Below are positions 1-12,400 of a DNA stretch of 64,000 nucleotides, piece by piece. The translations under genes and the position numbers were made by a program. The notes beneath the pieces are model-generated. The model was not told the origin of the DNA. It ran no database searches and saw only the letters and a program-made list of their open reading frames with translations. The stretch covers positions 8,914,371 through 8,978,370 of the forward strand of contig BSYO01000026.1 of the NCBI GenBank assembly GCA_033239525.1. The letters run 5' to 3'. Position 1 is the stretch's first letter, and each line of letters opens with the position of its first letter. This DNA comes from Nepenthes gracilis (Eukaryota > Streptophyta > Magnoliopsida > Caryophyllales > Nepenthaceae).

Positions 1-330
1 AACCTCGAATTTTCCCAGGCCCTTCAATACACGAGCCGTGGCTCTGTTTTCGGCTTTTCTCCCTATTCAGCCAAATCTCTACCGATTTCAAACAATTCTC
101 ATGAATCCGGGAAATGAAAGCAGGGGAATAACAGCAACAAGAAGGAGAGAAGGATTCACTTGCCTCAATTTCTTTTATTTCTTCCGGCGAGAGCGCTAAT
201 GGCTACTGTTTTGCTTCGGCTCGTGCGCGCCTTTCCTCCTCCCTTAACACCACTATATTTCATAAATAATGGAGGATCGCTTATTGGATTTCCATCTGGG
301 GCGTCGATTTCCTTCCTTCACCTCGCCGCT
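1..330. other. Gene-flank-like edge sequence
   Basis: This edge is richer in GC and C/T than the AT-rich sequence after it, and it has no repeat signature I recognise. It looks like the 5' flank or 5' UTR of a gene lying to the left on the minus strand, but no start codon or exon can be shown. A plus-strand open frame begins at 160 but runs into a TTA microsatellite, so I do not call it a gene. Confidence 0.25.
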
Positions 331-417
331 GCAACTCTGACGCCGCCTTCCTCCTCTTTTCTTCTTCTTTCCTTCTTCCTTCCTCTCTTTCCCTCGTCAT
401 TTTCTTCCCGTCGTTCT

Positions 418-418
418 G

Positions 419-460
<42 letters not shown>
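418..460. repeat. (TTA)n microsatellite
   Basis: An uninterrupted run of about 14 TTA/ATT units borders the switch from the edge sequence to very AT-rich DNA. Confidence 0.9.
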
Positions 461-463
<3 letters not shown>

Positions 464-619
464 TTATTTATCTAATTACCTTTACAATAATATTTAAAAA
501 TTTAATCTCACATTTTAATATTTTATCCCCTTTTAAATTTAATTATATAATTATATTTTTAGCCAATAAATCCTAATATATAAAAGTTCATCTAATTTGA
601 ATATATAATGATTCACTCA

Positions 620-1900
620 ATTAGTTAGGCCTATAATTAAGTTAACTCAATTTAATCCACTAATTAATCTAAAGTCAAATTAATAACTCAAATATTTAAA
701 TACAATTTATTAATCACAATACTCTAACTTATTAGTCAAATAATAAATATCTGCTCATTTTCTAAATAGACGATATGTTATCAAATTTTATCAAGTTATT
801 AAAAATTTGTCCCTAAATGGATCTTGCAATTTCATCTCTAATATAAGCCACACGATTAAAATTTCTTGTACACAATCCATTAAATAATTTAATCTCAAAT
901 TTTCAAATCCAATTACAAAATTCTAAATCCAAAACAATCACTAATACACAATAATATATTTTTTATTATTTAATTATTACTAAAAATAGTTAAATAATTA
1001 TTATAACTAATGAATTAATTTATTTTTATAAAATAACAAAATAAAAAATATCAAGATATTACAATGTACCCCTTAAAAGATTTTTGTCATAAAAAATTTA
1101 CCAGTGTCCTTGAACATTTGATATAATTTTACCTTTATTGAAGTGATTTTGCTATTTAAACTTTTAATCTTTTCAAAAATAAAGAATGCATAATTTTTAA
1201 CATTAGATAATCTAGATATATACTATCATCGTATCAAATCCATAAGACAACCTCTAATATCAATCGGGTCCATAATTCTTATGATCTGCAATAATCTCAC
1301 AGTCTACTAATATCTTTATTACCTTACATATTTCCACAACTTAGATCTAATTTTTGATTAACTCTGATAGAACCTTTATGCCAAACTTGAACACTCATCA
1401 AGCATACTAGAAGTCTGAACCGTATCTTTATTTCTATGTAATATTAATTCAGAGTTAACTGATAAATATTCAACTTTAATCACCAGCATTGGTTTTCAAA
1501 CCCAAGTTGTAAGATGACCTACATATCCACTCAACTTTACTATATGAGTGGCTCGCCTTAATTTGTTAACTTTACCTATTTAAAGTCGTAAAATACTTTC
1601 TTTTAAGTAGGATGGCTTTAGAATGTCATTTCCCCAATAAACAACTCTTGAATCTTAAAATTTATCAAAAATATGATTTTTCAAACCTATAGGAGGATCC
1701 TTCAATATCCCCCTTAAGATACTCTCAAAGTAAGTTTAAAGGTCTTACATAACTAAAGTAACATATTATTCTATATATGGTTGAATGTATGATTCATCGA
1801 CTTAAGAACGTCTTCAATGTATAGTATTTCTTTTTATCTTTGAACTTCTCTAGCGATAATAGCTTGGTTAGCAAAGTCATGTGATCTCATCATTCACTTA
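620..1900. other. AT-rich gene-free stretch
   Basis: I see no coding frame with family resemblance and no RNA gene. A string ending in GATATTACA near 1,062 resembles the outer ends of the large LTRs at 14,200 and 26,765. This could therefore be old LTR sequence, but I cannot place boundaries. Confidence 0.3.
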
Positions 1901-2394
1901 GACAGCTCACTTTCAAGCTAAGTCGATTAATCACAAATAAGTCTTCAATCTCAGCAATCACAATTCTAAATGTCAAGTCCCAAACCATAAAGGAATCAAT
2001 AAAAGACAGAGATAAGTGTGCAATTTCTGTATTTTGACTGTAAAACCTATCTCTAATCAAACATACCAAGTCTTGAGATTGTAAAATAGTTACATATCGA
2101 AAATTAGAAGAAAAAGTAAATAATTTGGAAGTAATGTTGTGAAAGATACCTCGTGTGAAGGATATCCTTCCCGGGGTACAAAATTTGTTGGTGATCATCT
2201 TGGTCTAAGACTTTGAATTGGCGATGGTCTCAAGCAAATGAGGGGTAATGTCTTGCAATACAATGGAGTCCAAAAACTAGGGGCACATTGTGAAACCTTA
2301 GGATCCACTAGACGAATGAATGGCGATAAAGAAAACACAGAGGACTCTTTTGCTTCTCCACTACTAGTCTTTGGTGTAGCAACCCGTGCAGCAG

Positions 2395-3400
2395 GGGACA
2401 TGGAAATTGGCGTACCAAATTTGACAATTATAGGAGTATTAATTAACTCCTCATCTTGTTATGATTGGGGTTGATAGTCATGCACCTCCATTGGAGCAAC
2501 AATGGGGTAGATTTTTAAGAAAACCCCTCAACACTCCTATCGGTAACCTCAGCACAGGCAACATCAAAGATCCTTTAGACTTCATCATTGTTTGAGTAAG
2601 GTTCTAAGGTAACTGTCGCTCCAATATTAAGCTAATCAATATCAATAGGTGGAGAGTCAATTATGAAGCCACCTTTTCTTCTTTTCATGGGGGGAGGTGG
2701 CACATAAACAACTACCTTTCCACCCAAAATAACATACCAGTTAACGCCGTATAGAGCATCCTGAGTTAAAAAATTCCCAATCTTGCACAGCCTAGCAACA
2801 TTTTTTTGATACGTTATGCCTAGAATTAGGTCGTGCAATTCTCATTGTCAAGGACTGGACTAGAAAATGAAGGGTTGACATATTTTCATCTATTGGAAAG
2901 AACCCAATTTAAGGGAATTTTGATAAAAAAGAATTTATCCTTCTAATTCTTTTTCGAGTCATGATCCCCTTAACTTATTTTAATCTTTTTTCTAGGAGTT
3001 AAGGAAATTCAATCACCTTTCTGATTAAATCTAAAAACCATCTTGATCGTCTGGGCATCTAGTCTAAGCTTCCAACAACGGAAAAAGACACATAAGGCTA
3101 CTACATACCTAATGGCGTTTGGGTGGAAACGGATGATTGGAATTTCTAAAGCTTCAATTATTTCTATAAATTCCCAAGTGAAAGGAATTCAAAAACAATC
3201 TTGCAGATGGACCTCATAATTGAAATGAAATTATCTCTCAGGGAAAAAGATCTCTTAATAGGCAAAGCATTTTAAAAAGGAATAACATTTGAGATATTGT
3301 ACCAATTGTATATAGCTAGCACAAGGTCCATAGACTAACAAGAAGCAACGTCAACGACTCCTTTTGAATAGTGCCATCAAAAGGCGATTAAGTGAAGAAA
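2395..3400 (-). pseudogene. Retroelement-borne ORF remnant, copy 1
   Basis: Conceptual minus-strand translation, with stops and frameshifts, gives a conserved series. First comes EIIEALEIPIIRFHPNAI (about 3,130-3,190). Next is an FFRCWKL segment and KMVFRFNQKGD followed by SLTPRKK (about 3,000-3,070), then KFFFIK. The C-terminal part has ALYGVNWYVILGGK (about 2,720-2,760) and PPPPMKRRKGG. The same series occurs at 9,660-10,530, and its N-terminal part at 63,486-63,720. It is not gag, protease, RT, RNase H or integrase. By layout it resembles the accessory ORFs, often antisense, described between pol and the 3' LTR of plant Tat-lineage Gypsy elements, and a plus-strand LTR follows at 4,311. 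Function is unknown; the Tat assignment is inference. Confidence 0.55.
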
Positions 3401-3944
3401 TAAAAAATTTAGTGCTCGAATGAAAAATGAGATGAAAGTGCCGTTAGGTTTGAACTGATGGAATGAGACATTATAATTTAAAAGGGAATTGAAGTTGGAA
3501 ACGAAGCATTTAAGCCATCAATGTAGATTTAGACAATGTGTCTCTCTACTTCCCCTCAAGCCTGAATGCTACATTTTCAAAAGAAAACACAAGCCTAAAA
3601 ATTGTTTGCCAAGACACTAATGGTGCCACAAAATGTTGGTTCCCTTGACGGGATAATAATGGCAATGATGTCACTATTACCAAGCTAAGGAAATAGTTCT
3701 CATCAAATTAGTTTGCATTAGAAGACATATTAAGACATTTAGAATGATTTGAAGATATTCAAAGGGTTTCAATTTTCCAAAAGACCGGATTATCATAAAA
3801 GTCAAATTGTCAAAAAACCAAATCATTAAAATTAATAGTAGAAGGCAAGCCTATCCACAAGCCGAACAAACAATTCTTTCCCAAATAATGATCCGGAGAA
3901 TATCAAAATATTAAAACCAATAACAGAAGACATTTTTTCCGTTC

Positions 3945-4100
3945 AAATAGTTTTATTAATTTAAATTTTTGTGATTTATAATCCCAAGTTGGAGAAGTAT
4001 AAGTTCAAGAAAAGGAATAGATTAAGAATTTTGACCTAAATGTAAAATAAATAGTTTTATTGATTTAAACTTTTAGTGATTTACAACCCCAAGATTAAGA
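3945..4100. repeat. Imperfect 104-bp tandem duplication
   Basis: The string AAATAGTTTTAT followed by a T/A-rich run, a GTGATTTA block and a CCCAAG block occurs at 3,945 and again at 4,049. A related string appears near 11,150 downstream of the second copy of the retroelement-borne ORF, so the duplication belongs to that repeat family. Confidence 0.45.
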
Positions 4101-4310
4101 AGGAGGCAAACCAAGCTAGTCAAACGATCAGAGAATCTCCATCAATAAGGCAGGGAATTAGAGTGTGATGGATGAAATCAATTAGTGATCAATTAATATT
4201 GATTGAGAATCTTTCCAGAAGGCGTGCACAACTGGCTAGATAGATACACTATCCGACTTTTAATTTAACATACTCTAAATTTGAATTCAACATTCGAGTA
4301 TAGGAGCTAG

Positions 4311-5061
4311 TGTTGGGCACAAACTAAATAAGGTTAACTTGACCTATTTAATTATGGGTCCCACAAATTATGAGCTCATAAAGGACTGTCAAATAACTGA
4401 GTTGCTCGACCCGGAACAAAAAAGAGTAGAGAATTTGACCAAATGAGTGACATACCAATTGATTGAATGGTTGAACAATTGTAATCACAAAAGCTCGAGG
4501 CAATTAATGACTTAACAGCAAAATAAATTTAGTATTAAATCATGACAAACAGTTATATAAATCGAGGGACAATTGACCACATTAAACAGGTAATAATAGC
4601 CAATAAATGATAATTATTAAATGTTGAGCAGTAGCAAAATTTAAGTAATCGTTAGGTCTCAACCAATATAACACTTCAGTTAAACATCATTTTTGATTAT
4701 GTAAAGATAGGCTGATTGGTATTAAGCCTATAAATATACAAGCTCCCGTTAGTGGAGGAGGAAAAAAATGCTCTTGCCTAAAAATACTTGTGTCTTTAGA
4801 ATAATATGGAGCCCAATCTTTCAAAGTTGATTAGTCTCTCATTATCAAACATATCCTTATTTCCTTCACATCTCTTATTCCTTTTGAAATATTTCTAACC
4901 TAAGGTCGAAAGATATACTGGAAGTGAGTCTCATATCGTCCTATCTCTCATTAATCATTATGGAGTACAAGATCCAAATTAGGAAATACAAAGGTTCAAT
5001 ATGACACAATCGAATCACAATCCTGATCTCCAATACGCATCAATATGTAACAAGAATGACA
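4311..5061 (+). repeat. Gypsy/Tat-like LTR
   Basis: The block starts TGTTGGGC and ends GACA. It is followed at once by TTGGGGATAC, close to the TTGGC-type primer-binding start seen after the LTRs at 5,969 and 60,026. A TATA box (CTATAAATATA, near 4,729) sits about two thirds along, as in the 59,374 LTR. No gag follows, so it may be the 3' LTR of an element whose accessory ORF remnant lies at 2,395-3,400. The boundaries rest on end motifs, not on a paired LTR. Confidence 0.45.
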
Positions 5062-5183
5062 TTGGGGATACAATTGTTTTAGAACAAGTTTGGCACACTT
5101 TATATAAATTTACATTTTATTTACTTATTTATTTTAATAATTTAGATAAAATATTAATTATATCATGCGTATAAATCTTATAT

Positions 5184-5969
5184 TGATGGGTCTAGCCAAG
5201 CATGGTCCAGCCTAAAGAACAGATGAATAAGAGGCATAAACGATGACGGCTGAATAGAAGATGCTACCGAGCCCATCAGGTGAAAGGCGCAATGCTTAAA
5301 TCAGGGGATGCGATTTAAACAATCAGATATTAAATGATCATAACAGTTTACTTAATGAGTTGCCTCAAATGGCGGCTATGCTGATTTAATAATTGGAAGC
5401 CAGGCGTTCCTTTCATTAAATTATGTGGTCCTTACACATATAAGTAACACCCATCACTACCGAATAGGCACCATACCCATACCTTGATTCAAGGGCTCAC
5501 CAACCAAATGACGCCTCTCATTATAAATAAAACCTTTACCCCAAAGAAAAAGGAGAAGGTTGATCAAAAGGAGAGAGGAAAGAGGAACTACAATGCTTGA
5601 AAAACGGTTACAAAAGTCAAACACTCCATCGAACGTGTGCAAAACAACTAAAGATACTCCACCAGTCGAGTGTACAATCACTAAAGCCACTCCACCAGTC
5701 AAATGTATAAAAAGGAGCACTGCCCTCCATATAAATGCACTCTTCCCAATCCTCTCTACATTCTCACAATTATTTTCTTACATCTTTCTCTTTCAAGTAA
5801 AAAGATTTTTAATTTAAATATCAGAGGATATATCTAGGAGCAGGTCCCATATACCTATTACTTCTTATTTGTCTTATTATAGTGTACAGTATCCAAATTA
5901 TTTGGACACCAGAGAGTGACAAGGTGACTCTCTAATTCATATAATAATTCAAGTCCCAAAGATATATCA
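5184..5969 (+). repeat. Gypsy/Tat-like 5' LTR
   Basis: The 786-bp block runs from TGATGGGTC to ATATATCA. It is followed directly by TTGGCATCGTCTATAG, a decayed Tat-type primer-binding start (compare TTGGCACTATCTG after the LTR at 60,026). The promoter region has TATAAAAAGGAG near 5,708. The 5,560-5,880 part is found again, reverse-complemented, at 51,980-53,120. Open frames within this block are LTR sequence, not genes. Confidence 0.6.
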
Positions 5970-6850
5970 TTGGCATCGTCTATAGAAAAGACAATAATCA
6001 AGCCACCTAACCGTGAATAGAGGACATGGCAAACACTAGGGCCCTGACAAGCATACCATCCAAGGATGTTATTTCATGTGGCGATGACATGACAAAGGAT
6101 AGTCATAGAAATTTTGGTAGCCTAGTTGGACACAATGCACAGACATAAATGTACAGACACCTAGGAGGATACAATGGTAGTCATAGAAATGTTGATGCCC
6201 AGGAGGATGCCATTTCTGGCTACAAACATAAATTTACAGATGCTAGCAACCCAAGTGGACACAATGTTTAGGGTCCTCCAAACAATTTGCAACAGATTTA
6301 AAGGACACCCATCAGGGGTTCCATCCTCCAACACCCAGACTTTACATCTAGGAGGAAGAACCAAAAGAAAAAGTAGCGGACCAAAGAGGTGATTTTACGA
6401 GTTGATGATCTCGAGGCTTGAGAGGCCATAAGCAATACGGCCCAAACTCAGCTAGAAGGACAACTACGTCTTGGAACATGGGATGAAAGCTCAAAGTGAT
6501 GGAATCTGCACTATTCTTGAGATGTTGAGAAGCCTTTAGCCTTGGAAGTAGGCTTATGCAATACCCTACCAAGAAGAGCCCATAACCAATAAGTCAACAC
6601 GTCTCCCCAAACCACTCAAAATTGAGGATATTTCTCAACGCTAAGAGGATTGCGTCAAGCTCGGGATACGGACACTTCTCAATCCTATGATCGAACTGTC
6701 TATGACTTAAAACATGCTCCCAAAATCTATTTGGGAAGATATTTATCCATGAATCATCCACAAACATATATCACGTTGTATGTTTATCCTCCCGGATACT
6801 GGGTCACCACAACTAGTAATCAAACCTATCTTCTAATTCTAACTTAGTTC
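5970..6850 (+). pseudogene. Tat-like Gypsy gag, 5' part, decayed
   Basis: After the primer-binding site a frame opens at an ATG at 6,026 with MANTRALTSIPS, in the position and style of Tat gag N-termini. It then carries many stops and shifts. A later segment (RQARDTDTSQSYDRTVYD, about 6,650) has the hydrophilic character of the gag linker. Nothing resembling protease or polymerase follows, because a large LTR begins at 7,004. Confidence 0.4.
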
Positions 6851-7003
6851 TATTCTAAATTATTAAAATTAGGATAACTAGAACTATCCGGTCTAATTTA
6901 ATCATCCTACGCCTTTATCTACTTATTCAATCTTCCTTATTCTATTCTAAGCTTCCGCATAATATTTTGATCAAATTTAAGGCATCTCTTCTTTGATACC
7001 ATC

Positions 7004-9642
7004 TGTGATGTACCGTATTTCTAACTGAAAATTCGGCACAGTTTTGACTATAATACGGTCATCGATCCAATATAAAAACCTATAAAATATCCTATACAAT
7101 ATACATAATCCACACATTTACCAACACAAGACCTAAAAAGTCACACCCAATATGTGATACCAACGTCATAACTCCGGTGCGATATTGGTTCAGAATAGAT
7201 GCCACTAGGTATTCAAACTAACCATAAGAACCTGCGGAAGCATATACATCTATCAATATAGGGAAAACTACACTACGACTATATCCTCCCCTTCATCATC
7301 ATCGTATGTATACATCTATGTATAAAATCCATTAGAAATACAGAATAATTCCATTGGAAGATATAAGAGTGCAAAACTAAATCCATAAAGTCATCTTCCA
7401 TATCTTCGAGTTTAGTTGACTCAGATCCTCTACCCTGTCGCATTGGGTGTAACTCATGTTCATCTGGAGGGAGGAAAATAATAAGGGTGAGTTAAAAGCT
7501 TTGAAAGGCACATATATATATCAAAGGACATACCAAATTTCATATTCGAAATATAATAATGCATATATGAGGGAATAGATATGTATATGGGACTATAAAT
7601 CATGATTCAGAAAAGAATACTTTCATGATTGGTTTCAAATTTCTTAGTTTATTTTCTTTATTTTTTCTCAATCATCAAATCATGTTGAAAACTTATTTTG
7701 TTGAGGACCGGAGCCAGTAAGCCTTACTAACTAAATGAGCGATCGATCGTAACTTGAATTATGTATACTTCTACACAATCAAAAATCCATTTCCTCCTAT
7801 TTAAGGCTCAGAGACGGGCCGTCTACATATATACTCTATAGACGGGGCCGATAGTCGCAAGCAATACCAAAACAGACAACGGTCTTTCACTACAATATAG
7901 TAAGGCATGCCAAGGATATCACCCGCTATAAAACACGATCAAGATTATCCTTAAGTTTCCACTATAATATCTATGGGATGCCAAAATATATTATCTACTA
8001 AACAATCCCCGATCCAATTTCTTAGATCTTTAATTCTTTAGGAAATCCTACTCTTAAGTGCAAATTCTTCGTTCCCACTTTGCCTGAGAATGGTTCATAA
8101 GTCAATCAATTCCTCATTCTAGAAAACAGTTTGTCAGTTCAATTAGTTTATCATTCCGGAGAATGGTTCAATCAATTTATTGCTTAATTGCAGAATATTC
8201 CTTATTGGTCTCTTTTTCCATAAAACTTATTTAGATTCATATTTTCATATTCCTAGTGAGCTTAATTCATCACGTGTTCTTAATTTTATGCATAATTTTC
8301 TATTCACTTTGAGCCAAACATAATCTTCAAAATTTTTTGATATGAATACAAATAATCAATTCTCATGAGTTCATATTTTTACATGCTTATAATTTAATGC
8401 ATAATTTACCATAAAGCTTGAAGCATATATGAAAATCTTGCCGTAATGAGGTATAAATAACTTTAGAGTTTTCGAATGACAAATCCCTTCACATATGAAT
8501 ATAACATAATTTTTGAAACATATAGAAGATGATACCTTTAATGTACTTGCGATTAAATATCATTGTTCATATTCGACAATATTTTTAAAAAATGTAAAAT
8601 CATCATATATGATTTTGTGGACATAAATACCAAATTTCAAGGTGCTCACGCACATAAAATTAGGATTTCAAATTTTCAAAGCCATATCAAGTATAAATTA
8701 CAATCACTTCGGATGAAACCCGAAGGGGGCATGAGTTAGGATTTCAGTGAGTATAAAATCATACAAAACTACCAATTTGGACACTCAATTGATAAATTAA
8801 TATATTCATGGTACAAGTAACAATATTCTAAAGCCAATTTATGTATAAATTTCAATTAAATCGAGAAAATCATCCGGGGTGCAGGGTTAGGGTTTCATGT
8901 CTGAAAGCCGATCAAAACTATGAAATCGGGTGTGAAATTCACATATATGCATTCTCAAGTCATGTGTTTCTATTATCTAATGCCAAATCATGCATAAAAC
9001 CTAAAATAATCGGTGAAATCGTTCCGAGCGTGGGTTAGGATTTTCGGGTGATATAATCCACATAAAACTCCCAAATCGGATATGAAATCGATATATTTTC
9101 ATATTTAGGTCATGAGTAATATAAAATATAAAATTATTTGGGTATCAGAATGAGGATACCTAAAAAAAATAGAATAAAAGTGCTAGAAAATAAAAGATGA
9201 GAGTATGGGTATACTTGTCTCGACCCGGTTTATCACTTTTCTAACTGGTTTCAAGCCGAATTTGAACTCCAGGACCTCAATTCCTCCATTCTCTCTCTTC
9301 TCCTCCCTCTCTCTTCTTGCGTGGGAAAATCAAAAAATGATGAAACAAAACCCTCACGGGATTATATACTCCGGGCTAGAGTGTGAGCGTCGGCTCGGCA
9401 CTCAACAAGCGTAGGCTTGTTGGATCCCATGCCCAGCAGGTTTGGGCCTACTAGATCCCGTGCCTGCCATGGGTGCTCAAGCGCTAGGAAGATGCAGGTT
9501 CACTGGACCCGGTCCACGGTGCCAATGCGGGGGCCCGACAGACCTTCCTCCACTGACTCAATTTTCCATGTGTATTAAGTTTAATCTTGATTATATTAAC
9601 TAAATTGCCCAAAATACGATATTTGGAAACCGGTACATCACA
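7004..9642 (-). repeat. Large (2.6 kb) LTR, minus orientation
   Basis: The ends are mirror-related over 12 bp (TGTGATGTACCG at 7,004; CGGTACATCACA ending at 9,642), as for an LTR with inverted termini. Immediately left, read on the minus strand, is GATGGTATCAAAGA, close to the initiator-Met primer-binding consensus TGGTATCAGAGC. That makes this the 5' LTR of a minus-strand element. Minus-strand TATATAA lies near 9,366. A segment at about 7,690-7,830 reappears reverse-complemented at about 14,260-14,400. I see no 5-bp target duplication and no second LTR. Confidence 0.5.
8640..9140. repeat. About 150-bp tandem repeats inside the large LTR
   Basis: GTTAGG followed by RTTT lies at 8,735, 8,886 and 9,034, spaced 151 and 148 bp. 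Shared flanking words include AAATCG, CATATTC-like and TCATG strings. The three units are diverged, so this is an old array within the LTR. Confidence 0.5.
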
Positions 9643-9659
9643 TGAAGCCTCACCGCCCT

Positions 9660-10530
9660 CAATGAATCCGATCTCCTCTTCAAAAATGGGCTAGCCCAGA
9701 GAAGAATAAGTAGAACCGGTCTTCGGGATGACTAATTGATCTGCAATGTGGTCATCTCATCACAGGTGTTATTGATGGCCCAGTCATAATCGCTCAAGGA
9801 TGATGAGAGAGGATTTACCTTACCGGTAGCACTTTTAGGAGAGTCTCAGCTGAAAAGTTTTCTCAATTTTCTCTTGGGCCAACAAAAAGGCATGACAGCA
9901 GCATCCTCCCTTTCCATTCTCACTTCCCAACAGACATCAGCAAGCGCCCACCGGGTTAAAAAAGAAATTGTCCTCCAGAGCACGATAGCATTCTCTTCAA
10001 TAAGCTCCATTAAGGCCTGAGCCATGCTAGACTCAATCTTCAAGACATCTCCATGGTAGGCAGAATTCACCCTGCCTTATTTATTGGAGAGAGTCCAACC
10101 AGAAGGGACCGTAATATAAAAATATTGATCTTTTTAGCCATTTATTGAATTTGAATTACCCCCACTTATTTTATGCTTCTTGTAAGGGGTAAATGAAATC
10201 CAATCTCCTTCCTGATTGAACCAAAAAACCACTTTGACAGTCCGAGGTCCAGGAGAAGCTTCCGCTAGCGAAGAAAAATACACAAAGAAATCAAATATCA
10301 GATAGGATTGGGATGGAGGTACGCAACAGGAATCCAAGAAGCCTCCAAAATCTCAAAAAAAGGAATGCGAAGGCCTTCCTTGAGGAGGGCCTCAAAGATG
10401 GTGACGAAACCAAGCCAAGGAGCACACACTCTATCATTAGACAAAGGCACCTGATAAGAAATGTGGATAATAAAAATTATACTTCTCATAAGTATCGTCC
10501 ACATTATCACAAGTTTGAACCGATCGAATC
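9660..10530 (-). pseudogene. Retroelement-borne ORF remnant, copy 2
   Basis: Minus-strand translation gives LGFVTIFEALLKEGLRIPF (about 10,360-10,420), then ILEASWIPVAYLHPNPI. Next come FFVYFSS, VKVVFWFNQEGDWISFTP (about 10,180-10,240), a KKHKISGG segment, PSGWTLSNK and a C-terminal stretch from NSAYHGD to KRKLRKLFS (9,846-10,070). It is better preserved than copy 1 but still frameshifted. The series is shared with copies 1 and 3. I recognise it only as a plant retroelement-associated domain. Confidence 0.55.
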
Positions 10531-12400
10531 AAGCGATACGTTGAAAAGTTGCTTGAAAAGCCATGAAGGCAAGAAAGAAACAGTACACTAGGGTTCAGTG
10601 ATGCAAAAAGTAAAAAAAAAAAAAAAGGTGTAGAAATGAAGGGGTGTTAGAGTTTAAATAGCCAAAATTTTGATCCAAAAAAAGTTATCATCTAAGGGCA
10701 CTAGAGAGGTGCATCGCCATAATGGCTGAGACATGTACTCGCACTAGAATGTGCTAGGACAAGTCTGTGTTGTTGTGACAAAAATGATGGCTTGACACAA
10801 CGCCTCCTAACATAGCAAGTAAATAGCTGACAGCTCTGACTCAAAAATTGACGCATCTATAGTGTTGCATAGGTTATGATACCTTGAAGTATCATTTCTC
10901 AAGGTGACAAACTAGCGATGAGTGACCTTGACATTAATTGAGACCGATTTAATTAATTTATGGATGTGCAAACCAAGCATTCAAAGTAAATTATTACACG
11001 TCGGATTGTTAGAAGATTGAGTTGTCAGCAGTTTAAGTTATCAAATTGTCAAAATTTAAATAATAAAATATAGCATTCAAGCACTTTAACCATTCAAAGC
11101 ACACAAGAATATTTGAGCCATGTAAAAAAAAAAATAACAACAATCGGATAGTTCTATTCATTAATTCCTTTCACAATGTACAACTTTACAATAATAAAAA
11201 TATAACTTGGAAGGACATAAAGAAATCATGGAGCGATGACTCGACAAGAGAATAAAGATGTCCACCCACACCTGCAATATATATCTCGATCACCTCCATG
11301 AGGGCCAATAAGAAAAGTGTACGACTCGAGATCTCCCGATCAAGAAAATTATAATTTATTAAACAAAAGTGAAATCAAATTCAAAGGATATAGAAAAATT
11401 TAGATTGAAGAGTCTTAGATCCTAAAAATATACTAATTATGTTATAAACCCAGAAGTCAGAGGTTTATCCCGAAATATAATGGTAATACGAAAAATTATA
11501 CGATAGACCCAATCAACAATTGATTTAATTACGATTAATAAAAGGATAGCCCGGTCATCGAAATTCCAATTGGTTATCAACCAAATTGATTTAGGGATAA
11601 CAAAAAGTTAGCTCGGATGCCAAATTCTCAACCAATAAACAACCAAATTAAAATTCGATGGGCCAAATACTACCCGGGCAATTATATATATTAGCCAGGC
11701 ACTAGGTAACAACATATACATACACTAACTTAGCAATGGTTCAGCAAGGAAGGCCCACGACAGCTTCAACAATAGCAGCTGTTGGAATTAGTGACACGGC
11801 ACAAACTTAGAAGCATAAAAATCAGCAACAACTTAGTATGCAGATGCTGCCACATGGAAGCATTATTGTTCCAAACAAAAATTCAGCAATACTTCAGCAA
11901 GAAATAGGGCTCACTATAGCATTACATTTTCCCCAATATTCAATAGGAAAAATCAGCACACACATGGCAGCTCCACTTCGAATTATTCTATAGGAAATAT
12001 ACACAAACATGGCACAAGGAAAGACAACACACACGGCAGTTGAATTCAATAATTCAGCAAGAGCAAAATCGGAGCAAAATCAGCACACACACACACATGG
12101 CATTAAGAGCAACACCCACGGCTGTACTTAGGGAAACTTAGGGGAAATATTAGGAGAATGAAATGTGGCACTAGAGAATTAAAATTAGCAAGATTCAGCG
12201 AGAAGGACGAGGCTGCCACACAGCAGCACCTCAGCAAGCATAAGTAGCCTGTATCACCAAGAATACAGAAACCAATAATAGCTTTCCACTAGGCAAAACC
12301 TTAAGGAAACAAACCAGTAAATTAAGGATGAATCATCAAGCTAAATTAGGGAACTCGTTGGATTAGGAGGGGGCTATGGGTAGTGCTGGCAGGGCTGGAT
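10530..12400. other. Gene-free repeat-derived sequence
   Basis: There are no coding frames with recognisable content. The first kilobase shares short strings with 3,700-4,100 and so probably continues the same retroelement. From about 11,700 the sequence is rich in CAGCAA and CACACAC words without a clean period. I see no gene. Confidence 0.4.

Noticed and set aside
160..576. 138-codon plus-strand frame at the left edge
   Set aside because: Half of it is leucine/serine/phenylalanine-rich and the rest translates the TTA microsatellite; it has no domain, and its composition follows the DNA.
5457..5817. Overlapping frames in both directions with repeated GGVALVIVHS-type words
   Set aside because: They translate diverged tandem units within a Gypsy LTR; the same frames recur at 52,919-53,107 in another copy of the LTR.
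7004..9642. Interpretation as a DNA transposon with 12-bp terminal inverted repeats
   Set aside because: The ends are TG...CA, an initiator-Met primer-binding-like string is next to one end, the inside has a TATA promoter plus leader, and there is no transposase or matching target duplication.
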